This document shows, one piece after another, positions 53,191-60,076 of a stretch of 64,000 bases of DNA. Within the stretch, counting starts at the first letter, position 1. Each line of letters opens with the position of its first letter. Source of the stretch: Paenarthrobacter ureafaciens (GTDB lineage Bacteria; Actinomycetota; Actinomycetes; Actinomycetales; Micrococcaceae); contig NZ_SBHM01000001.1 of the NCBI RefSeq assembly GCF_004028095.1, positions 13,070 through 77,069 of the forward strand, written 5' to 3'. Below the pieces are notes generated by a model. That model saw nothing but the letters and a program-made list of their open reading frames with translations. It was not told where the DNA came from and did not search any database. A program made the translations under genes and the position numbers.

Positions 53191-54204
53191 ATGTCACGAC
53201 CCAAAGTAATTGTCATCGTCCAGGAGGGCCGGCCGTTGCCTCCTGTGGAGCGGCTGGACGCCGAGGCCGAGGTAGTGGTGGTCCGGTCCGCCGAAGAGTT
53301 CAGGGCGGCGCTGCCCGGGGCGGAAATCCTGTTCCTGAACGACTTCAGGACGAAGCTTCTGCGTGACGTTGGTCCGGGGGAGCTGCGATGGATCCACACC
53401 TCGAGCATCGGCGTGGACAGCCTCATGACCCGGGAGATCATCAACGGCGACATCGTGGTGAGCAATTCGCGCGGCGTTTGTGAACGGCCCATCGCCGAGT
53501 GGGTCCTGGGTGTCCTGTTGATGTTCACCAAGGACCTGCGCCGAACCATCGAACTGCAGCAAGCAAGGACCTGGCAGCACCGGGAAACCGAACCGTTGCT
53601 GGGACGCAAGGTCCTGGTGGTCGGCCCTGGACCTGTGGGGCGCGAGACGGTCCTGCTGCTGCGTGCGGCGGGCATGGATGTGTCGGTCGTCGGGCGGACA
53701 GCGCGTGAGGATAAGCAACTGGGCGCCATTGCCTCCTTCGAGGAGCTGGACCTGCTCCTTGGGGAGGCCCAGGACGTGGTGCTGACCGTGCCGCTCACTG
53801 AGGAGACGCGCGGGCTGTTCAACGCTGCACGCTTTGACAAGATGCGTCAGGGAGCACGGTTGGTCAATGTGGGCCGCGGGGCCGTGGTGGTGGAACAGGA
53901 CCTGCTCGACGCCATCGACGCCGGGCACCTGGGTGCAGCAGCCCTGGACGTTTTCGCGAACGAGCCGTTGGCAGCTGAAAATCCACTCTGGAGCCGCAGC
54001 AACATCCTGGTCTCGCCCCACGCCTCCGGGGACCTGATCGGGTGGCGTGGCCGAGTTGTGGACTGCTTCGCAGCAAACCTGCAGAAGTGGAAGACGGGCG
54101 AGCCGCTCAATGACATCGTGGACCTGAAAAAGCTTGGCGGAACCGCTCCAAAACCCCTGTCCCAAGCTGGTACAGTGCTCCCACAATCCGCGTCGATAGT
54201 GTGA
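53191..54204 (+). CDS. D-2-hydroxyacid dehydrogenase
   Basis: 337 residues. Substrate domain with LNDFRTKLLRDVGPGELRWIHTSSIGVD; nucleotide site VLVVGPGPVGRETVLLLRAAGMDVSVVGRT; catalytic Arg in LVNVGRGAVVVEQ, Glu in FANEPLAAENPLW, His in VSPHASGDLIGW. The GPGPVG form differs slightly from the usual GxGxxG. It is a second hydroxyacid dehydrogenase of the island, not closely similar to the one at 37187; a glyoxylate/hydroxypyruvate-reductase-type role is possible. The 3' end contains the 17-bp operator for the permease gene. Confidence 0.85.
   Translation: MSRPKVIVIVQEGRPLPPVERLDAEAEVVVVRSAEEFRAALPGAEILFLNDFRTKLLRDVGPGELRWIHTSSIGVDSLMTREIINGDIVVSNSRGVCERPIAEWVLGVLLMFTKDLRRTIELQQARTWQHRETEPLLGRKVLVVGPGPVGRETVLLLRAAGMDVSVVGRTAREDKQLGAIASFEELDLLLGEAQDVVLTVPLTEETRGLFNAARFDKMRQGARLVNVGRGAVVVEQDLLDAIDAGHLGAAALDVFANEPLAAENPLWSRSNILVSPHASGDLIGWRGRVVDCFAANLQKWKTGEPLNDIVDLKKLGGTAPKPLSQAGTVLPQSASIV
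54158..54174. promoter_or_regulatory. 17-bp operator before the permease gene
   Basis: TGTCCCAAGCTGGTACA, located inside the last codons of the hydroxyacid dehydrogenase and 62 bases before the permease ATG. Confidence 0.55.
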
Positions 54205-54236
54205 TTCAGCACTCAAAACTTCGCGACGAGGATTAC

Positions 54237-55694
54237 ATGTCAAGCACAACAAAAGGGAAGCAGACGCCTACCCGGACCCAGGAAGACAAGCTCAGCGGCA
54301 ACATGGGGGTGGGCGAGCTCGTGATGAACGTGCTCGCCTTCTCCTCCCCGCTGACCACCGTTGCAGGCACCCTGCCTGTGATGCTCCTTTTCAGCGGGCA
54401 CACGGCTCCGGGCATCTACCTCCTGGTGACGTTGATGCTCCTGATCTTCTCAGTGGGTTTCGTCAGGATGAGCCGCAGCGTGGAAGCTCCAGGCGGCTTC
54501 TATTCATTCGTCACCGCCGGCCTTGGCAAGCCGGCCGGTCTTGGTGGTGCACTGTTGGCGCTGGTGGGTTACATCTTCATCGGCTTCTTTGCGCCGTCCC
54601 TGTTCGCCCTCACCTTGCAGGGCTTCGTGGTGAACACCCTGGGTGGTCCGGAGATTCCGTGGTACTGGTACGGGTTGGGCATCATCGCCGTCACCACGCT
54701 GTTGGCTTACAACCGCATCGACTTGTCGGCGAAGGTCCTGACGGTGGTCATGTTGCTGGAATCGGCCGTGGTGGTCATTTTCGATGTGGCCGCGTTCGCC
54801 TCGGGCGACGTGTCACAGGGTGTCGGGTTCTCCATGCCCTGGATCACCGACGCCGGGTTGGGCCTGGCCCTGTTGTTCGCCGTGGGAAATTTCTTCGGGT
54901 TCGAAGCGACGGTTATCTACCGGGACGAAGTGAAGAACCCTGACCGGACCATTCCCAGGGCCACGTATCTGGCGGTGGTCGGCATTGGCCTGTTCTACGC
55001 GGTGGCCGCATGGGCCTACACGGCATTCCTCGGCGCCGACAATGTCCAGGACGAGGCCAAAGCAAACACGGTGAACCTGTTCAACGACGGAGCCACGGCG
55101 CTGGTCGGCAAGATTTTTGCCGATATCGGGGTGGTCCTGTTGATCACGTCGATCCTGGCCTCCATGCTGTCCATCCAGAATATTGCGGCCCGGTACAGCT
55201 TCTCGCTGGCTGCCGACGGGGCGCTGCCGAGGATCCTCGGCCGCGTCCACCCACGGCACAAGTCCCCCTATGTTTCGGCGGTGGGCGTGGGCATGGTTTG
55301 GGTGGTTGCCACTGTGGTGTTCACCCTGGTGGGGGTTGCTCCCGAGGCCCTCTATCCGATCGCCAGTGGAAGCGGCACGTTCTCGGTCCTGCTGCTGATG
55401 TTCATTACGAGTTTCGCGGTGCTGGTCTACTTCGTGCGCCGCCGCAGTTTCGCTCCCGAATCCGTGTGGAAGACCATTGTTTCCCCCATCGTCAGCGTGC
55501 TGTTCCTTGGCCTGATTACTTATCTGGCAATTGCGAATTATCCCGAGCTGATCGGTGGATCGGCCGTCATGACGGCAATTTTCATGACATTTACTTTTGC
55601 TTTGTTCATCGGCGGCATTGTTTATGCATACTTCCTGCGTTCAAAGCGCCCCGAGGTCTATGTGCGTTTGGGCCGGCAGAAGATCGATCAATGA
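54237..55694 (+). CDS. APC-superfamily amino-acid/organic-acid permease
   Basis: 485 residues with about 12 hydrophobic segments. The N-terminal LVMNVLAFSSPLTTVAGTLPVML and GGFYSFVTAGLGKPAGLGGALLALVGYIFIGFF are typical of the APC family; GNFFGFEATVIYRDEVKNPDRTIPRATYLAV is the conserved region after the sixth helix. It imports an amino acid, amine or related compound by ion coupling. GAGG precedes the ATG. A nitrogenous substrate would match the aminotransferase and HyuAB genes. Confidence 0.87.
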   Translation: MSSTTKGKQTPTRTQEDKLSGNMGVGELVMNVLAFSSPLTTVAGTLPVMLLFSGHTAPGIYLLVTLMLLIFSVGFVRMSRSVEAPGGFYSFVTAGLGKPAGLGGALLALVGYIFIGFFAPSLFALTLQGFVVNTLGGPEIPWYWYGLGIIAVTTLLAYNRIDLSAKVLTVVMLLESAVVVIFDVAAFASGDVSQGVGFSMPWITDAGLGLALLFAVGNFFGFEATVIYRDEVKNPDRTIPRATYLAVVGIGLFYAVAAWAYTAFLGADNVQDEAKANTVNLFNDGATALVGKIFADIGVVLLITSILASMLSIQNIAARYSFSLAADGALPRILGRVHPRHKSPYVSAVGVGMVWVVATVVFTLVGVAPEALYPIASGSGTFSVLLLMFITSFAVLVYFVRRRSFAPESVWKTIVSPIVSVLFLGLITYLAIANYPELIGGSAVMTAIFMTFTFALFIGGIVYAYFLRSKRPEVYVRLGRQKIDQ

Positions 55695-55718
55695 CCACTG
55701 CATTATTGGAGGGCTGCA

Positions 55719-56729
55719 ATGACGCAACAGATCAGGGTTGGCCTGTTCGGGACCGGGAGGATCGGTCAGGTGCATGCCATGAGCCTGGCAACGTTGGAAG
55801 AAGCGACGCTCTCCTGGGTGTGCGATCCGTACCTGGAAGGTGCCAAGCGGACTGCTGCCGAGTTCGGCGGCAGGGTCAGTGACGACCCCGCCGAAGTCTT
55901 TGCTTCAGGGGAAGTGGATGCCGTCATCGTTGCCTCTCCGACCGCTACCCACGTGGAACTCATTGAACAGTCGATCGATGCAAATATCCCCGTGCTGTGT
56001 GAGAAACCTGTTGACCTGGAGATTGCCCGGGTTGATGCACTCCGGGCCAAGGCGGCTGCTGCGGATGTTCCGATCGCTTTGGGGTTCAACAAGCGCTTTG
56101 ACCGGCATTTTGTGGAACTGCGGCGGCGGGTGGGGGCCGGGGAGATCGGTGCCTTGGAGCAGTTGATCATCACGAGCCGGGATCCAGGGGAGCCGCCGGC
56201 GGCTTACCTGCCCCAGTCCGGCGGGATTTTCCGGGACATGACCATCCACGACCTGGACATGGCCCGCTACTTTCTTCCGGACATTGTGGAGGTCTCGGCC
56301 CGCGGTGCCAACGTCTTCAGCGAAAGCATCCGGGAGGCGGGCGACTTCGATTCCACCGTGGTCACCCTTCGGGGTTCCAACGACCAACTCGTGACCATCC
56401 TCAATTCAAGGCATTCCGCGTACGGCTACGACCAGCGCATCGAGGCCTTCGGCTCCACCGGTTTGCTCCAAGTGGCCAACAAGAACGACAGCCTGGTGCG
56501 GCATTGGGGCACGCGTTCCGTCGAGGGGACAAGCCCTTACCAGAACTTTTTCCTGGAGCGCTATGCGGAGGCGTACCGGCTTGAAGTCGCCGAGTTCCTG
56601 CGCGCTGTCCGCGGCCTGCCCTCCCGGAGTCCCGGCTTCGAGGACGGCCGTGCTGCCTTGGTCCTGGCCGACGCGGCGGAGAAGTCAGCCCGAACAGGCG
56701 CTGCCATTGCCGTGGATTTGTCAGCGTAG
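55719..56729 (+). CDS. iolG: Inositol 2-dehydrogenase-like Gfo/Idh/MocA protein
   Basis: 336 residues, the length and sequence pattern of IolG: VGLFGTGRIGQVHAMSLA, catalytic-lysine CEKPVDLEIARVDALRAKA, GFNKRFDRHFVELRRRVGAGEIGALEQLIITSRDP, SGGIFRDMTIHDLDMARYFL with the catalytic Asp/His. It likely oxidises myo-inositol or another cyclitol/sugar with NAD. It follows the permease by 24 bases and is terminated by a strong hairpin. Together with the iolD-like gene it suggests a cyclitol-related substrate. Confidence 0.87.
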   Translation: MTQQIRVGLFGTGRIGQVHAMSLATLEEATLSWVCDPYLEGAKRTAAEFGGRVSDDPAEVFASGEVDAVIVASPTATHVELIEQSIDANIPVLCEKPVDLEIARVDALRAKAAAADVPIALGFNKRFDRHFVELRRRVGAGEIGALEQLIITSRDPGEPPAAYLPQSGGIFRDMTIHDLDMARYFLPDIVEVSARGANVFSESIREAGDFDSTVVTLRGSNDQLVTILNSRHSAYGYDQRIEAFGSTGLLQVANKNDSLVRHWGTRSVEGTSPYQNFFLERYAEAYRLEVAEFLRAVRGLPSRSPGFEDGRAALVLADAAEKSARTGAAIAVDLSA

Positions 56730-56738
56730 CCCTTTGAC

Positions 56739-56798
56739 TGCCCGGCCCGGGCACGGATTCTTTCGCAACAATCCGTGCACGGGCCGGGCATTTCCCTT
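56739..56798 (+). terminator. Terminator after the inositol-dehydrogenase-like gene
   Basis: Stem TGCCCGGCCCGGGCACGGATT with its near-complement around a 10-base loop, followed by TTTCCCTTTT. Confidence 0.88.
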
Positions 56799-56855
56799 TT
56801 AACTCCGGCTAATTCCCATTGATTCGTTTCCTATGGCAACAATTTCTGCAAGCCG

Positions 56856-56872
56856 TGTTCCAAAGTGGCACA
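56856..56872. promoter_or_regulatory. 17-bp operator before the ABC transporter
   Basis: TGTTCCAAAGTGGCACA. The 322-base gap 56730-57051 holds the preceding terminator, this operator and about 180 bases of leader with no other gene that I can support; an in-frame upstream extension of the ATPase exists but looks non-coding. Confidence 0.6.
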
Positions 56873-57051
56873 CACGCCGTTGCGTCGAGTCCGTCAAAGT
56901 TCAAGTAAGTGAAACAGAGTGGCGCAGGTCACGCGGTTTATGGGTGTCTTTGGATTTCCCGCCTCCGCAACGTCAAACAATGTGGTTGGACGGACCATCG
57001 CCAATGGTGTTTCACCGGTTCATTTGCTTGGCCCTATCAATCGAGGATGAG

Positions 57052-57936
57052 ATGACCGATGCACCACCGGTGACAGCTCCACTTGTCGCCCTCAAGGACA
57101 TACACAAGACATTCGGGGCGGTGTCCGCATTGCGCGGCGTCAGCATCGATGTCATGCCCGGCGAAACCTTCGCTCTGCTAGGAGACAACGCCGCCGGCAA
57201 ATCAACGCTCATGAAAGTGCTGACGGGCGTCTACCAGCCCGATCGGGGCGCCATTGAGCTGGATGGAAAACGGACCGAGTTTCCTACGCCGTCCGCTTCC
57301 CGGGATCAGGGTGTCGAGATGGTCTACCAGGACTTTGCCCTGGCAGACAACCTGGACGTACGCACCAACATCTTCCTTGGCCGGGAACCACAGAAGAATA
57401 TCCTCGGTCCGCTGGTGCGGATCATCGATCGCAAGAAGATGGAATCCGAGACCAAGCGCGTGCTGGAGCGCCTGGACATCCCCATCAACCCGCGCCTGAA
57501 GGTCAAGCGCCTCTCGGGCGGTCAGCGGCAGGCCGTGGCCATCGGGCGCGCCCTGGCATTCGATGCACGTCTGATCATCATGGACGAACCCACTGCCAAC
57601 CTGTCGGTGGCCAAGGTGGACAAGTTGATCGAAGTCACCCAGCGGCTCAAGAATCTGGGGATTGCAGTCATCATCATTACCCACCGGCTCGACGAAGCCT
57701 TCGCAGTGGCAGACCGCTTCGCCGTCATGCGCCAGGGGCAGGTGGTGGGCCGCTTCCGCGTCGGCGAGGTCTCGGAAGCCCAAGTGGCCCACCTGATCTC
57801 CCACGGCACCTTGGATGACTACGTCGACACCGGAAGCGGCATCCCCGATGACCGCCGCAAGATCGGAAGCACGTCAAGCAAGGAAGCTGTTGATGCCATG
57901 TCCGTTGGCGGACCTGCAACCGGGAGCGACTCATGA
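57052..57936 (+). CDS. Sugar ABC transporter ATP-binding protein (single-domain, CUT2-like)
   Basis: 294 residues. Walker A ALLGDNAAGKST (Lys50), signature RLSGGQRQAVAIGRAL, Walker B LIIMDEPTANLS, switch ITHRLDEAF. The family's usual RbsA/MglA protein has two tandem ATPase halves near 500 residues; here there is one, so the ATPase must act as a homodimer, as in FrcA-type transporters. ATG 57052 follows GAGG by 6 bases. The stop overlaps the permease start in ATGA. Confidence 0.9.
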   Translation: MTDAPPVTAPLVALKDIHKTFGAVSALRGVSIDVMPGETFALLGDNAAGKSTLMKVLTGVYQPDRGAIELDGKRTEFPTPSASRDQGVEMVYQDFALADNLDVRTNIFLGREPQKNILGPLVRIIDRKKMESETKRVLERLDIPINPRLKVKRLSGGQRQAVAIGRALAFDARLIIMDEPTANLSVAKVDKLIEVTQRLKNLGIAVIIITHRLDEAFAVADRFAVMRQGQVVGRFRVGEVSEAQVAHLISHGTLDDYVDTGSGIPDDRRKIGSTSSKEAVDAMSVGGPATGSDS

Positions 57937-58931
57937 GCCTCACCATGGACAACCTCAAGACAAAACTAGGACCCGCCGATCTCAAGGAGGGCCTGACGGC
58001 CACCAAGGTCAAGCGGTTCATTGGAGACTACGGGATCATCATCCTGTTCGTGGTGATCCTCATCGTCCTTGCCGCGGCCGCGCCGAACTTCCTGACCCTG
58101 AACAACATCGTGAATGTGGTCCGGCAGTCATCGATTATCGGCTTGATCGCGCTAGGAATGACGTTCATCATGATCACCGCGGGTATCGACCTGTCGGTTG
58201 GTTCGGTCGTCGGCTTGGCGGGCATGACATTCGCCATCCTGGCACCCGCCAGTGGCGGCGCCTTCTGGCTCCCCCTGATAGCCGGCCTGGGTGTGGGACT
58301 CCTGGTCGGTTTCCTCAGCGCAGCCATGGTTGTCTGGGGAGCAATCCTTCCCTTCCTGGCCACGCTGGCCACCATGGCCATAGCCCGTACCGCAGCCCTG
58401 GTCATCACTGACGGGCAGGTTGTTTCCGGGTTGAGCGGACCGGCCGAATGGCTGGGCTCCGGTTTCCTGGGTCCCGTTCCGGTCCCTGTGATCATCTTCC
58501 TGCTTGCCGCCATCATCTGTGAGTTCGTGTTGAGCCGTACCAAGTTCGGCTCCCATGTGTACGCCGTGGGCGGCAACGAAGAGTCGGCCAAGAAAGTGGG
58601 CATCTCCACCAGCCGGGTGCTCTTCACCGTCTACCTGATCGGTGGCGTGACGGCTGCCTTGGGCGGTCTTGTCCTGACGGCCCGCCTGGATGGCGCCGCA
58701 CCCGTGGCAGGTACCGGATACGAGCTCCAGGTGATCGCCGCCGTCGTGATTGGCGGCACGAGCCTCTTCGGCGGTGTCGGCACCATCCGGGGAACCGTGA
58801 TCGGTGTCCTGCTGCTGGGCGTCGTCATGAACGGCATGAACCTGCTCGGCGTTTCCTCCTACTACCAGCAGGGCGTACAGGGCGTGATCCTCGTCCTCGC
58901 CGTGCTGCTGAACCGCTGGAAATCCGACTAG
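57933..58931 (+). CDS. Sugar ABC transporter permease (RbsC-like)
   Basis: 332 residues, about 8-10 transmembrane helices: IILFVVILIVLAAAAPNFLT, LIALGMTFIMITAGIDLSVGSVVGLAGM (family motif), YAVGGNEESAKKVGISTSRV, and GTSLFGGVGTIRGTVIGVLLLGVVMNGMNL near the end. It forms the membrane channel of a CUT2-type importer for pentoses, inositol or similar polyols. Coupled to the ATPase gene by a 4-base overlap. Confidence 0.92.
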   Translation: MSLTMDNLKTKLGPADLKEGLTATKVKRFIGDYGIIILFVVILIVLAAAAPNFLTLNNIVNVVRQSSIIGLIALGMTFIMITAGIDLSVGSVVGLAGMTFAILAPASGGAFWLPLIAGLGVGLLVGFLSAAMVVWGAILPFLATLATMAIARTAALVITDGQVVSGLSGPAEWLGSGFLGPVPVPVIIFLLAAIICEFVLSRTKFGSHVYAVGGNEESAKKVGISTSRVLFTVYLIGGVTAALGGLVLTARLDGAAPVAGTGYELQVIAAVVIGGTSLFGGVGTIRGTVIGVLLLGVVMNGMNLLGVSSYYQQGVQGVILVLAVLLNRWKSD

Positions 58932-59000
58932 TCCAGCACCCAACCAACGCAACACCACCATCTCCAAGCGCACAGACAAAAACCACTGAAAGGAACAACC

Positions 59001-59969
59001 ATGGGAATGCGACACAAGCTCGCTGCGGCCACAGCCATGTTGGCTGCCGGAGCCCTGACCCTCACCGGCTGCGGAGGCAGCAGCAACGCCAGCGGTTCCG
59101 AACAGTCCGGGAAGAGCTACAACATCGGCGTTGTGGTCCTCGACCTGCAGGACCCGGACTTGGCGCACATGACCGACGCCATGAAGAAGACGGCTGAAGA
59201 AAAGGGCGTCAAGCTCAACATCACCGACTCCAAGAAGGATGTGGGCAGCGAACTGAATCAGGTTGAGGACCTCCTCACCCGCCAGGTGGACGCTGTTATC
59301 ATGCAGCCCCTGGACGGCGATGCCAGCCAGAACGCCGCCAAGCGGGTCATCGCTGCCAACATCCCGTTGTTCATCCTGTCCACCGAGTTCGCGGAAGGCT
59401 CTGACGTCGGCTACAAGAGCTACATCGGTGTCGATGACACCGTAGCCGGCCAGATGCAGGCCGAGTACCTCAACAAGGTCATGCCCGACGGCGGCAACCT
59501 GGTGTTCGCCGCGGGCATCTACGGTGCCTCGTGGACCGACCGCCGCAAGTCCGGATTCGACAAGACGATCAACAAGAACTTCAAGATCGTGGCCGAATTC
59601 CAGGCCAAGGGCAGCCGCGACGACGCCAAGCGCAACATGGAAGACACCCTCCAGCGCTTCCCGTCCGGCCAGATTGACGCCGTGGTGGCCAATAACGACG
59701 AAATGGCCATTGGTGCCGCGTCGGCCATTGAGGACGCAGGCCGTACGGCTGAGTTCAAAGCAGTAGTCGGCGTCGACGGAACCGAGCCTGCCTTGCAGGA
59801 CATCAAGGCCGGCACCATGTCCGCGACGGTCCGCCAGGACTCCGCGGGGCAGGGCGTCAAGGCAGTGGAGGTTGTTACGGACTTCCTCAACGGCTCCAAT
59901 GTGGACAACCGCTACACCTTGCCATTCACCCTCATCACCAAGGACAACCTGTCCGAGTTCCTGAAGTAG
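59001..59969 (+). CDS. Sugar-binding lipoprotein of the ABC transporter (RbsB-like)
   Basis: 322 residues with a lipoprotein signal peptide: MGMRHKLAAATAMLAAGALT then LTGC, lipid-anchored Cys24. The mature part is a type-I periplasmic-binding fold: YNIGVVVLDLQDPDLAHMTDAMKKTAEEKG, ITDSKKDVGSELNQVEDLLTRQVDAVIMQPLDGDA, GVDGTEPALQDIKAGTMSATVRQD. It captures a sugar or polyol outside the membrane and delivers it to the permease. AAAGGAAC precedes the ATG, and a perfect terminator follows. Confidence 0.92.
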   Translation: MGMRHKLAAATAMLAAGALTLTGCGGSSNASGSEQSGKSYNIGVVVLDLQDPDLAHMTDAMKKTAEEKGVKLNITDSKKDVGSELNQVEDLLTRQVDAVIMQPLDGDASQNAAKRVIAANIPLFILSTEFAEGSDVGYKSYIGVDDTVAGQMQAEYLNKVMPDGGNLVFAAGIYGASWTDRRKSGFDKTINKNFKIVAEFQAKGSRDDAKRNMEDTLQRFPSGQIDAVVANNDEMAIGAASAIEDAGRTAEFKAVVGVDGTEPALQDIKAGTMSATVRQDSAGQGVKAVEVVTDFLNGSNVDNRYTLPFTLITKDNLSEFLK

Positions 59970-59986
59970 CCACTTCCGCATAAGGA

Positions 59987-60028
59987 AACGGGCACAGCGG
60001 ATTCCGTCCGCTGTGCCCGTTCTGTTTT
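59987..60028 (+). terminator. Terminator after the ABC transporter operon
   Basis: Stem AACGGGCACAGCGGA / TCCGCTGTGCCCGTT with a 5-base loop, then CTGTTTT. Confidence 0.92.
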
Positions 60029-60076
60029 GGCACAGTCCGCCTGGCGGGCCCCCGCCTAGACTTCCAAAGGACCACT

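Noticed and set aside
58152..59981. A 609-codon open frame on the minus strand across the permease and binding protein
   Set aside because: It lies opposite two well-supported transporter genes; composition is a GC-codon shadow and no domain is visible.
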